DNA of 17,993 bases from Candidatus Altimarinota bacterium (GCA_021129445.1 JAJOLG010000009.1:1-17993); one strand, 5' to 3'. Shown: positions 8,280-17,993, numbered from the stretch's first letter. Notes: generated from the sequence alone by a model not told the origin. Program-made: numbers and translations.

Positions 8280-9308
8280 TTAATTTTCTAAAATTTTTTC
8301 AATTTTTCAAATTAGTTTATCAAATTTTTTTTGTTCATTAGAAATATTTTTCGGTTTTTTAAAAAAATTTTTCATTCATAAAAAATTTTTTTCATCAATT
8401 TTTAAACAATTTATTTCGATTTTTTCCATTATTCATCTGACTTTTTGAGAGTATGAGATTGCCAAGATTTTTTTTCATAAAATCGCTGAGGCAATTAAAA
8501 AATGAAGTCTCATTCAAATGCAAAAATCTACTTCTGATAAAGTTTCAAGTAATTCTGAAAAATTTTTTGGTCTAAAAATAATTCTTCATTTTTTTAAAAA
8601 TTTTTTTTCAAATAAAACCGAGTCTCAATCTTCCATTGCGACAAATAAAATTTGGTCTCATTTTTTTTCTTGTTCTGTTAAAAATTTTTCAAACTCTAAA
8701 AAATTAAAATTTCAGTTGTTTAAATTTCTTAAAGATACAGCAAAAATTTTATGTTTTTTTTCTGGAAATTCTGATAAATATTTTTTTTCCAAAATTTTTT
8801 CTGGTATTTTAAATGAAAAAACTGGGTCAGAAAAAATTATTTTTTCCTCTTCTCATTTTTTTGCAAATCACATTTTTTTTAATTCTCAAAAAGATATTTC
8901 ATCACGAACAGAAAAAAAATCTATTTTTTCAAAATATTTTTTAGTTATTTCGAAAGATTTTTTTTCATAAAATGGTCAAATTGAATTTACGAATAAAAAT
9001 ATTTTTTTTCAAAAAAGTTCTGCCCAAAAAATTGTTTTTCACCAAATTTTTATTGCTTTTTGTGAGTCAGAGTCTGTAAAAAGTCATCATCATCAAAGTA
9101 AAACCAAATCCGATTTCCGCAAATTCCAAAGTGTTTTTAAGCGAAAAGGAATTGAAAAAAAGCGATAAGGAAGGTGTGGAATTGCTGGGATTATTTCAAT
9201 ATTTTTTTCTAAAAATTTTTCTGAAATAACTTGCAAAATTGCTTCATCTCAAATATTTCAAGCTCAATATGAACCGATTAAAAATATCCTTTTTTTATTA
9301 TTCTTCAT
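8280..9308 (-). CDS. csaB: Polysaccharide pyruvyl transferase family protein (CsaB/WcaK type)
   Basis: A 342-residue protein of the pyruvyl transferase family, which moves pyruvate from phosphoenolpyruvate onto a sugar of a surface glycan as a ketal. Features seen: GSYGAGNIGDEAIL at the N-terminus (12-25), LLGGGGLFTDSDS (70-81), VNSIGPFYEKKS, FFSVRDEIS, and the C-terminal GMRLHFLIAS with Arg267 and His269. These match the family in order and spacing. The run of glycines at 72-75 is four consecutive UGA codons. There is no signal peptide, so it acts in the cytoplasm on a precursor. In Gram-positive bacteria CsaB pyruvylates the wall polymer that anchors SLH-domain surface proteins. No SLH domain was seen here, so the exact role and the symbol are tentative. 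It is convergent with DUF58. Confidence 0.88.
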
Positions 9309-9352
9309 AATTTTGTATTTTTTGTATTTTTTTCACATATAAAATGAAAATT

Positions 9353-9394
9353 TTTTTTGCATAATCAAAAAAATTTTGTTGAATTTTTGAAAAA
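9353..9394 (+). promoter_or_regulatory. Upstream element copy 1 (TTTTTTGCATAAT...AATTTTTGAAAA)
   Basis: TTTTTTGCATAAT (9353-9365) is followed, with the G of GCATAAT 23 bases upstream of it, by AATTTTTGAAAA. The same two blocks with exactly the same spacing occur before argS (14763-14803). Here the element lies between the divergent pyruvyl transferase and M16 protease genes, about 35 bases before the M16 start codon. It may be a shared promoter or regulator site. Confidence 0.4.
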
Positions 9395-9428
9395 TAGAAG
9401 AGTAAAGGTCAATATTAATAATAAAATT

Positions 9429-10709
9429 ATGAAAATAACAACATTAGAAAACTGATTAAGAATAATTATTAATCCGGTAAAATGAGCAAAATCTGTAACA
9501 AATTTGATTTTGGCATGAGCTGGTAGCCGTTATGAACATCAAGAAGTTCGTTGAATTTCGCATTTTTTGGAACATATGTTTTTTAAATGAGCGGAAAAAT
9601 ATAAAACTCCAAAAGCTGTTGCAGAAGCTGTTGATAAATTTTGAGGTGAATTTAATGCATTTACCTGAAAGGAGTATGCTTGATATTACATAAAATCTGC
9701 ATCGAGAAATTTGGAAGATGGGATGGATATTTTGTCGGATATGCTTTTGAATTCAAAATTTGATATTGCTGAGATTGACAAGGAAAGGTGAGTTATTTTA
9801 GAAGAAATGAATATGTATCTTGATATGCCAAAATATCAAGTTGCATGGGAATTTGAAGAATTAATTATTTGAGATCAGCCTTTGTGATGGGATCAGATTT
9901 GAACAAAAGAATTGATAAATTGAGTTAAAACAGAGTGTTTTAAGGATTATCAGAAAAAACTTTACACTCCTGATAATATCGTAATTGTTTTATCTTGAGA
10001 TATTGAAAATGAAAAATGAGTGGATTTAGTGAAAAAATATTTTGCATGAATGTCGTGAAAAAAGGCATTTGAGTGGTGAGAATTAAAAGAAAATACTTCT
10101 GGTGAAAAAATTAGGATTATAAATAAAAAAACTGAACAATCTCACATTGTAATTTGAGTAAAATGAACTCCGTGAAAAGATTTGAAAAATTTTTGGAAAC
10201 AAAGAGTTTTGGCTACTTTATTAGGTTGAATGATGTCTTCGAGGATGTTTCAAAATGTGAGAGAACAAAAATGACTTTGTTATCAAATTTGAACTTCTAC
10301 CGATGATTACACAGATTTTTGAATTTTTTCAACTTCTGCATGAGTTACAAATGAAAAAGTTAATTTGGCGATTGAGTCAATTTTACAAGAATATTCTAAA
10401 ATTATTTCAAATATTCCAGATCAAGAAGAGCTTTCAAAGGCAAAAAATTATTTAATTTGAAAAATTTTACTTTCAACAGAGGATAGTGAAAATCTTGCAA
10501 ATATGTATTGAACTCAGCTTTTATTAAAATGAAAAATAATTTCTGTCGATGAAATGTGTGAAAAAATTGAGAAAGTGACAATTGATGATATTGTAAATCA
10601 TGCAAAAATGATTTTGAAAAAAGAAAATATTTATATTGCTTGAATTTGACCTTTTGCTGAATGAAGTGAAGAAAAATGGCTTGATTTAATTGAAAAGTCT
10701 TGATTATAA
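9429..10709 (+). CDS. M16 family zinc metallopeptidase (insulinase/processing-peptidase type)
   Basis: A 426-residue M16 peptidase. The inverted zinc motif HFLEH (HxxEH, His45, Glu48, His49) lies in RGISHFLEHMFFKG, and the distal glutamate ligand is in VILEEMNMY (Glu125/126). The FNAFTGKEYAGYY segment and the C-terminal substrate-binding signature SSRMFQNVREQKGLCYQI are both present. The chain has the normal two-domain length of about 420 residues and is a single active subunit. There is no signal peptide, so it is predicted to be cytoplasmic. The family degrades peptides; no specific substrate can be named. Many motif glycines are UGA. ATG 9429 gives the normal family N-terminus (TTLENGLRI). 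No Shine-Dalgarno is at normal spacing. It is the first gene after a divergent promoter region. Confidence 0.94.
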
Positions 10710-10881
10710 AAAGTAAAAAATTCAGAAGATATTTTTTTGAGTTTTTTTGTGTTTAAAAAAAATTTGATTTTTGTTAAAAAATATTGTTTTATATTAAAAA
10801 AAATTATGGAAATGGAAAAAAAATAACGGAATTTTTGAAAAAATTAATGATATTTAAAAAATTGAGGATGGTGTAAAAAAT

Positions 10882-12624
10882 TTGGAATTAAATTTATTTG
10901 CAGATCCGATTTGAACGAAAGAAAAAATGCAAAATATTTTGTCAGAAAATTGAGAAAATATTGAATGACATTTAGTGAAAATTGATATTTTAAAATTAAA
11001 TATTCGTATTTTGTTTTTAACATGAGATTTTGAAAATATTAAAAATAAAATTGATGAAACAATAAAATATATTCAAAATGATTTATTGATTGATAATTCT
11101 GAAAAAGAAAAATTTTTAAATGAATTTTTTGAAGAATTATTTTGAGTTTTTATTGAAAATTGATATTTAGTTTTTTGAGAAAATTGAGAAATTTATGATG
11201 AAAAAGTAAAATTTTTCGAAGGTTTATTTGAATTTCTTGTTTCTAAAAATAAGGATCTTTTGTGAATGTGATTATATTATTTTGGATTATTTTATTGAAC
11301 GATTTGAGATAATGAAAAATCGTTTGAAAGTTTTGAAAATTCAGCTTTATTGGGGTATGAAAAATGAATTGAGGATTATACATCGTTGATTAAAAGTGTA
11401 TTTTTAGATACATATAAATCTTTTTCTTCAAAAGAAGAGAAGGAGAATTTTTTAAAAAATGAACTTGAAAATTCTGAAGAGGTGTTTTTTCAATTTATTG
11501 ATGATTATCAGAGAGATGAGAACTGAAAAAGAGAAAAAACTGTTTACTGATGAAATAAATATTTATATGAAAAAATTTGAGATATTTATGCTGAAATTTG
11601 AATGCTTTGAGATGCTTTAAGTTGTTATTCTGATTTATTGCAAACTTGAAATTATGAGGCTTATAAAAAAATTGCAGAAATTTATGAAAAAAATAGAAAT
11701 AAGTTTAATTTTTTAGAAAATATTGACTCAGTTATTGAAAAAAATTATAATTTTCTTGTAAATAGAGCATATTTGGTGAAAGATTTAGAAAATATTATTT
11801 ATTGACTTGAAAAACTTTGAGATTTAAAAAAAGATAATTGATTTTATTTTAATGCAATTCAAAAAATTATTAAATTTAATTCAGATGAGAAATTTTCAAA
11901 AAAGTCTTTGGTAAGGTTGATGGAAAAAATTTGAATTGAAACAATAAATATTAAAAATGGTGATTTTATTCAAAATCTTGATTTAGATACACTTTATTCT
12001 GATATCGCAAATAATTTTGACGATAGGTATATTTTAAGTCTGGCAAATTTTTATGAAAAAAAATGAGAAATTTTGTATGCTTTTTTAAATTATTTTCAGT
12101 GATTTGAAAGCTGAATTGATTGAGTAAAAGATTGATTTTTAATATTTATTAAGACAACTTTAAAGGATTTTATTGAGAAAAGTAGAGTTAAAAATATTGA
12201 AAGTTTTTCTGAAAATGAAGAATTGATAAAAATTGCTAATGATGAATTTTTTATTAAAAAAGAGTTATTGCAGAGAATTATAAAAAATATTGAAAATTGA
12301 AAACAAACTAGAGAGGATTTTGCAACTTTATTTGATATGGCTTTGTGAGATGAGTTTTACGAAGATTTAAATTATGAAAAAATTTCTTATTTTTTTGAAT
12401 GATATACGAATAAAATTCCATGATTTAATATTTTTTTACACAGAATTTTGATAAATTATTTTGAAATAAGTTGAGTAAATCTGAAAGATTTTGAGATTAA
12501 AAATCTTTTGTGAAAAATTTATAGATTTGAAGAATTAAATGCTGGTGATTTGAAAAATTTGAAATTAATTATTAATTTTTGAGAGGAGAAAAATATTGAT
12601 AATTATGATTTTAAAAATTTTTAA
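10882..12624 (+). CDS. TPR/Sel1-like helical repeat protein of unknown function
   Basis: A predicted 580-residue (from TTG 10882) or 565-residue (from ATG 10927) protein, highly Asn/Glu/Lys/Phe-rich and almost entirely helical. Segments resemble TPR or Sel1 repeats: GLYYFGLFYGTIGDNEKSFE, YEKIGDIYAEIGMLGDALSC followed by YKKIAEIYEKN, and LANFYEKKGEILYAFLNYF. There is no signal peptide or membrane helix. TPR proteins are protein-protein scaffolds and the partner is unknown. The start is uncertain: 10882-10926 contains an in-frame UGA glycine and reads like protein (LELNLFADPIGTKEKM), which favours the longer form. Upstream of an in-frame TAA at 10855-10857 the same frame still looks coding (NNGIFEKINDI). 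The 5' end may therefore have been damaged. It follows the M16 gene by about 170 bases. Confidence 0.8.
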
Positions 12625-12682
12625 AAAATTTTCTTCATAAAAAAAACTCAAGCCAGTCTACTCTAAAACAACAAAAAATCAC

Positions 12683-12716
12683 TAAAATAAAAAGATTTTA
12701 AATTCTTTTTATTTTA
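12683..12716. terminator. Shared bidirectional terminator hairpin
   Basis: A perfect 13-bp inverted repeat (TAAAATAAAAAGA at 12683-12695 and its complement at 12704-12716) around an 8-base loop lies between the convergent TPR and beta-helix genes. One arm contains the TAA stop codon of the beta-helix gene. There is no GC in the stem beyond one pair, so strength is uncertain. Confidence 0.6.
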
Positions 12717-14649
12717 AATGAAAATGTGTCAAAAATACACCTTTTTTTTCTCAGTTTTTTCAATAATAATAAGTTCAATAAACTCTAACAGGTTTATTTT
12801 TATCAGCAGATTTTATAAAATCCAATAAACCCCACCATTTCGCAGAACCAAGTAATTTAAAGGTTTTTCATTCTTCGGAATTTAAGTAAAAAAATAATTT
12901 TCAATTATAAACTTTTGTAAAAATTGTTCAAGTTTCAATAAAATTAGGTTTGTTCGAGGTTTTATTTGTTTGAGGTTTTAAGTTTTCAGATTCTTTTTTT
13001 GCTTTTGCTTTTTCTCTTGCCATTGCAATTTTTTTAGCAATCAAATCTTCTCTTGAAAAGGATTTTGACGATGATTTTTTTGTTGATTTTTTTGTGATTA
13101 CTGGTGCAATTTTTTTATTTTCAATATATTTTTTATCTTTTGAAACTTTTCACAAAGCATAATGAATTTCTCTTTTTTTTCATCATTCGTAAAAATAAAT
13201 TTTTGGTTGTTTTGCTGTTAAATTATCTTTTTTGAAAACAGTAAAATAAATTTGTTTTTGGGCAAAAGGTAAAAATTTTCAAATCGGAAAAATTATTTTT
13301 CAGTCCTTAAATTTTTCTTTTTCTCACGAATTTTTATCACACAAATTTTTGAAATCGTAATTTCAATTTCAAGTTTTTATTGAACAAATAAATAATTCTT
13401 GACCTTTTGGAATTTCAATTTCTATTGATGCGTTTTGTAAAGTTTTTGTTTCTAAATTTTTAAAATTAAATGAATATGAAAAAATTGAACCTTGAAATTT
13501 TCAATCTCATAAAAAAATATTTTTATTTGAATGAATTTCCAAGAAATTTTTTAATCAATCTTTTGAAATATTTATTTTTTTCAAGAATTTTTGCATTTCA
13601 GAATCTTTTTCAAAAGAAAAATTTATTTCATTTTTAGAAAAATTTTTTCAAATTATTTTTCTTAAATTATCAGAAACAAAAAATTCTCAATCTTTCGAAA
13701 GTGGTCAAAGGTCAATATTGTAGAAGTTTCAAGAAATTTTTGGAGTATTTTTTAGAGATGAGGTTTCTGTAAAAAGCGCATAATATTTATTTCAGATAAA
13801 ATTATTATTTTTTATCGAGATACTCGAATTATTGTGATAAAGCGATAAACCTCCTCAGTTTTGCAAGAAAAAATTATTTTCAAAAACAGCTGGTTTTTCA
13901 AAATATTTTGTCAATTTTACTCAAATTCACTCATTATTATAAATTAAATTATTTTTAACCAAAACAGATTTTTCAGGAGTAATCGTGATTCAAATTCATT
14001 TTGTATTGGCAATTACTGAATTTTCGATATTACAAGTGTGGTAATCACAAATGATTCATTGTCAATTTGCTCAATTTATTATATTGTTTTTAAAATTTGG
14101 AGTTTTTAGCAAAACAGCATTATTTCAAATATTTTTAATTGTATTGTGTTCAAAAATATTTCATCTTGAAAGATTTACAAAATAAGATTCAGGATTTTTT
14201 CATCATCATTCAAAAATTGTGTATTTTATCTCATTTCATTCAGAGCTAAAAATCATATTTCCCCAAAATCATCTGATTTGTTTTTTTAAATTTCATTTTA
14301 TCACAACTGGCTCGTTTTTTGTTCATTTTATCACAAGTTTTGGCATTTTTTTCTTTCAATTTGTATCCAAAAAACAATCTCATCTGTGTCATTTTAAGCA
14401 CTCAGAAGTGACTTGAAAATCCATTCATTTGTCCATTAAAATCACAACTCATTTTTCTATTGTTAAATGTGCTCAATTTACAATTCTAAAAGTTCTATCT
14501 TTTTCTTCACTTTTTCTTGTTAAAATAATCGGGCTCATTGATTTTGTCCAAATTGTATCGTTTACGATGTCTGTGTCGATTATTGTCTTTGCTGATGCAA
14601 AAAGTGGAGTTAAAAATAATGCAATTGCGATAAAAATTTTTCTTTTCAT
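12709..14649 (-). CDS. Secreted right-handed beta-helix (PbH1-type) repeat protein
   Basis: A 646-residue exported protein. The signal peptide is MKRKIFIAIALFLTPLFASA, cleaved before KTI. Residues about 50-330 show the Asn/Gly/Ile-rich rungs of a parallel beta-helix, for example NIFEHNTIKNIGNNAVLL, ENSVIANTKGIGITI, NNLIYNNEGIGVKL and SIKNNNFIGNKYYALFTE, as in NosD/pectate-lyase-like folds. A domain rich in Phe/Lys follows to about 500. Next comes a Lys/Ser/Ala-rich linker (about 503-563) and a C-terminal beta domain of about 80 residues ending GVFLTHFHLK. No catalytic motif was identified, so it may be a glycan-binding or adhesion protein or an enzyme of unknown substrate. It is transcribed divergently from argS. 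Its early codons are richer in A/C-ending forms than the rest of the gene. Confidence 0.88.
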
Positions 14650-14719
14650 ATTGTTTTTTTAAAATTATTTTTTTAGATTTTTGAGAAAAAAATTTTTTGA
14701 GTCAAAAAATTTTTTAAAA

Positions 14720-14732
14720 ATGATGCAAAAAA
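14720..14732 (-). promoter_or_regulatory. Upstream element copy 3 (TTTTTTGCATCAT), minus strand
   Basis: Reading toward the beta-helix gene this gives TTTTTTGCATCAT followed by TT and an A run. It differs by one base from the element at 9353 and 14763. It lies about 70 bases upstream of the beta-helix start codon. Confidence 0.3.
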
Positions 14733-14762
14733 TTTTGAAATATTGTAAAATAATAAAAAAAA

Positions 14763-14803
14763 TTTTTTGCATAATTGAAAAAAAAATTTTTAATTTTTGA
14801 AAA
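14763..14803 (+). promoter_or_regulatory. Upstream element copy 2 (TTTTTTGCATAAT...AATTTTTGAAAA)
   Basis: Ungapped match to the element at 9353-9394: TTTTTTGCATAAT is followed at the same distance by AATTTTTGAAAA. It ends 14 bases before the argS ATG. Confidence 0.4.
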
Positions 14804-14817
14804 TGATACTTTAAATT

Positions 14818-16608
14818 ATGAATTTTATAGAAAAAAAAATTTCGGAAGTTTTTAAAAATATTTTTTGATACGAAGAAAATTTTTTTATTTACGAAAATGA
14901 TTTGAAAAAAAATAATGGGCAGTTTGCTCTGAAAGAAACGATGAAAATTTTTTGAATGTTAAAAAAATGAAATTTGAAATGCGATTTTGAATTTAAAAAT
15001 TGAGAAGAGATTTGCGAAAAAATTATTTCTGAAATTTCTGATAATGAAGATTTTATGCAGAATATTGAAAAATTTGAGATTGAAAAACCTTGATTTTTAA
15101 ACATTTTTTTTAGTGAAAAATGACTTTTGAATTTTTTTTCTGAAGCTGAAAAAAATTTTTTTGGGAATAAAAAAAATAATAAAAATACAAAAATTTTGGT
15201 TGAATATTGAAATGAAAATATTGCGAAAGAGATGTGAGTTGGGCATCTTCGCTCGAATATTATTTGAAAATCTTTGATAAATTTATTTGAAAAATTGGAT
15301 TTTCAAGTATCGTCGATAAATCATCTTTGAGATTATTGAACTCAATTTTGAAAATTGATTTATGCTTGGAAAATGTGGTGAAATGAGGAAGAATTACAGA
15401 AAAATCCAATTAAATTTTTGAATAAAATTTATGTAAAATTTCATGATGAGTTGGAAAAACAAGAAGATTTAAATGAAAAATGAAAAGAAGAATTTAAAAA
15501 ACTTGAAAATTGAGATGAGGAAAATTTAAAAATTTGGAAAAAATTTGTTGAGTTTTCTTTGCAAGAATTTCAGGAAAAATACGATATTTTGGGGTCAAAG
15601 TTTGATTTGATGCAAGGGGAGAGTTTTTATCAATTTATGATTGACGAAATTATTTCTGAACTTGATGAAAGTGAGATTTCTTCTGAATGAGAGTGAGGTG
15701 CGAAAATTGTGAAATTTTTTGATGAACCAAAAGGGCATGCTAAAAAATGAGAAGAAAAGGCTCCTTTAATGTATTTAAAAGGAGATTGAACCTCGACTTA
15801 TGCGATTCGTGATTTGGCTGCGATAAAATGGAGAGCGGAAAATTTGCATCCAAATAAAATTTTATATTGTGTTTGAAAGGAGCAAGCTGAGCATTTTAGG
15901 CAGGTTTTTTGGGTTGCGGAAAAAATGTGATGGAATAAATGAGCTGATTTAATTCATGTAAAAAATTGACATTACAGGCTTCCAGAATGAAAAATGTCCA
16001 CTCGTAAATGAAATGTGATAAAACTTGATGAATTGATAAAAACCGCAAGAATAAAAGCAAGAGAGCTTTTGAAGACAAAAGAAAGTTTTTGAGAATTTGA
16101 TGAAAAATATCAGGAAAAATTAGTTGAATCTATCGCGATTTGAGCGATAAAATTCAATGATTTATCGCAGGACAGGGAAGGGGATATTGTTTTCACTTGG
16201 GAAAAAGCAATAACTTTTGAGTGAATGTCTGGACCTTATATGCAATATGCGAACACAAGATGTTTTTCAATTTTGAGAAAAATTTGAGATTTTGAAGAAA
16301 AAAATATTTGAGATTTTTTAGAAAAAGATTTTTCTGATGATAAAAATGAGAAAAATAAGGAAAAAAATCTTTTATTTTGGATTTCAAAATATTATTGAAT
16401 TTTAGAATTATCTGCAAAAAATCAAAAAGTTCATCATTTGGCAAGGTATATTTACACACTTTCGCAAGAATTTAATTCATTTTATGCGGTTTGTAGAGTT
16501 CAAGATGCGAAAAATAAAGATTTTAGAATTTTTTTAACTCAACAGGTAAATAAAATAATTTCTGAATGATTGGAAATTTTATGATTAGATGTTTTAGAAA
16601 AGATGTAA
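14818..16608 (+). CDS. argS: Arginyl-tRNA synthetase
   Basis: Class I aminoacyl-tRNA synthetase that charges tRNA-Arg with arginine in the cytoplasm. The 596-residue product has normal length. An N-terminal tRNA-binding (Add1-like) domain fills the first 115 residues. The HIGH-type motif is VGHLRSNIIG (His143), followed by NHLGDYGTQFGKLIYAW. The STYAIRDLAA segment and the KMSKS-type loop KMSTRKG (Lys392-Gly398) come next. In the C-terminal DALR-type anticodon-binding domain GPYMQYANTR has Asn where His is common. The last Gly of KMSTRKG is UGA. ATG 14818 is the natural start; no Shine-Dalgarno is apparent. It stands alone, divergent from the beta-helix gene, and is followed by an AT-only hairpin. 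Confidence 0.97.
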
Positions 16609-16631
16609 AAATTTTTTATAAAAAATTTTGC

Positions 16632-16660
16632 TTTTAATAAAAAAATTTTTTTTATTAAAA
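16632..16660 (+). terminator. Possible AT-only terminator after argS
   Basis: A near-perfect palindrome, TTTTAATAAAAAAA / TTTTTTTATTAAAA, lies about 25 bases after the argS stop codon. A second AT palindrome precedes it (about 16609-16630). With no GC pairs, termination strength is doubtful. Confidence 0.4.
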
Positions 16661-16752
16661 AAAAATATTTTTTTAGTATGTAAAAATATTTTTGCAGAAA
16701 ATAATATTTTTTTTAGTAAAATATTATGATTTTTTATAAAAAAACAAAAAAT

Positions 16753-17993
16753 ATGAAAAAATTTTTATTAACACTGGTTTGAATATTTATTTTCTGAATT
16801 TCGTCAGAAATTTTTGCACAAAATATTACGAGATATTCTGATTATTGAGAAGATTGGACATTAGATAAGCAGTTATTTGATTTATGAGATGCTTCTATTG
16901 ATTTAGATACTTATAAAACAAACACTTTTAAAGTTGCAATTTTAAGTTGATCAACCTGTCAAACTTGATGAAATTTTGCTGAATATTGAGAAAATTTTCA
17001 ATGATTATGAAGAATAGAAATTTCCTCAAATAATGAAACTGAAGCAACTTATTGGAAATTTAAACCATGAAAAAAATTTGCAAAATTAAACAATGAAGAT
17101 TTTGTAGAGTTTTGTTATTGAACTTGAACAAATTTAGATTCAAGGATTAAAATTAAAAAATCTTCTAAATGAGATGTTTTAAAAATGGTTTGAGAATGAA
17201 CTCAACAAAAAGTCGTTCTTTCTAAAAGTATTTGAGATTTTTGATCTAATGTTGAGGTTTCTCTAAGATGTGAACCGAATGATATTGATTATAACTCAAT
17301 TATAACCTGAGAAAATGATGAAAAATTTGTGATTTCTTTGAAAAAGTTGGATTTAAAGGTTAATAATTCTTCTATAAAAGCTATTGTAGAAGATTGACAA
17401 GATACAAGTGTTGAAGATAGTGATGTTAATGAGTCTTTTAATACATATTTTTTTGTTAAAGCAAATAATTTTAATGTTAATTTTGAGTATGTAATAAATT
17501 CTAATAATACATCAATTTCTAATACTGATACATCAACTTCTGACACTGATATTTCTAATGATCCAAATATTTCTCCATCAGTATCTCAGAGTAATTTAAT
17601 TACTAGTACTCTTTCTAGTTTAGATATTTTTTTAACAAATCATCCAGATTTTTTAGAAATGTATCTTTATAAGTGAACATTGTCAAAATATGAAGATATT
17701 TTTGATACAGAAAATCATCCACTTGTTGCACAATGAAAATGATTAGCCTTGTCTACAAATTTAGATATTACAGATGTTGATTCTTATTCTTTAGTATCGA
17801 AAATAAGATGATCAGTTTCTAGTCCAAATATTAAGGTTTATTCATTTTCTAAATGAGAATTTACTTCTAAACTATACACAAACGACTTCAAAATCACATT
17901 CACAGACTGAGCAAATCAAATAGATAATTCAACAGTAACAAAATTCATAATAGAAACAGAAAACATAACACCAATATTCCAGTTTAACCCAGA
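16753..17993 (+). CDS. Secreted surface protein, Ser/Thr/Asp-rich, C-terminus outside the window
   Basis: At least 413 residues are seen and the gene runs off the window. The signal peptide MKKFLLTLVGIFIFGISSEIFA is followed by QN. An in-frame ATG at 16726 would add nine residues, but a -10-like TAAAAT at 16717-16722 would place transcription start near or after it, so 16753 is preferred. Mature residues about 25-245 look like a beta-rich domain with three cysteines (STCQTGG, EFCYG, LRCEP). A Ser/Thr/Asn/Asp-rich linker follows at about 249-283, and then a second domain. The protein is not recognised. It could be an adhesin or other cell-surface protein of the attached cell (inference). Codon use changes sharply from about 17872: Phe TTC, Asn AAC, Asp GAC, Thr ACA and Ile ATA/ATC replace the T-ending codons used before. 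Confidence 0.85.

Noticed and set aside
8518-8970. A 150-residue plus-strand open frame
   Set aside because: It is the shadow of the pyruvyl transferase gene on the other strand; its Lys/Phe/Ser composition is what reverse-reading that gene gives.
14219-14662. Two plus-strand open frames that look like membrane proteins
   Set aside because: Both are antisense to the N-terminal half of the beta-helix gene, which has a signal peptide and a continuous frame; their hydrophobicity comes from reading its complement.

Overview
The window is very AT-rich bacterial DNA that reads correctly only if UGA is translated as glycine (translation table 25). Under that code twelve complete genes and one truncated gene open without internal stops, and all twelve complete genes end in TAA. 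UGA falls on conserved glycines of well-known motifs, including the DnaA P-loop, the RRM RNP motifs, the PBP KTG box and the ArgS KMSKS-type loop. Among bacteria this code is known from the CPR/Patescibacteria lineages Absconditabacteria (SR1) and Gracilibacteria (BD1-5/GN02). The window comes from one of these, but I cannot say which.

Layout. 25-2734 (minus): signal peptidase I, a small coiled-coil protein, dnaA and tRNA-Leu(GAG), with dnaA ending one base before the tRNA. 2735-3430 (plus): a one-RRM RNA-binding protein, a terminator, tRNA-His with its own promoter, and two hairpins. 3480-3930: a probably decayed small gene and a compact GC-rich potentially structured island. 3930-8273 (plus): a large bifunctional penicillin-binding protein followed 6 bases later by a DUF58/vWA protein. 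8280-9308 (minus): a CsaB/WcaK-type polysaccharide pyruvyl transferase, convergent with DUF58. 9429-12624 (plus): an M16 zinc protease and a TPR-like helical protein whose 5' end looks broken. 12709-14649 (minus): a secreted beta-helix protein. 14818-16608 (plus): arginyl-tRNA synthetase. 16753 to the window end (plus): a secreted Ser/Thr/Asp-rich surface protein that runs off the edge.

The main theme is core housekeeping (replication initiation, aminoacylation, tRNAs) mixed with envelope functions: secretion processing, peptidoglycan polymerisation and cross-linking, pyruvylation of a surface glycan, and exported surface proteins. This fits a small host-attached cell that invests in its surface. 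No CRISPR array, transposon, integrase, phage gene or obvious replication origin was seen.

The most unusual items are the glycine UGA code, the dnaA/tRNA junction, the GC-rich island at about 3817-3870, a repeated TTTTTTGCATMAT element in two divergent promoter regions, -10-like boxes placed so close to start codons that leaders would be very short, and an abrupt codon-usage switch inside the last gene.
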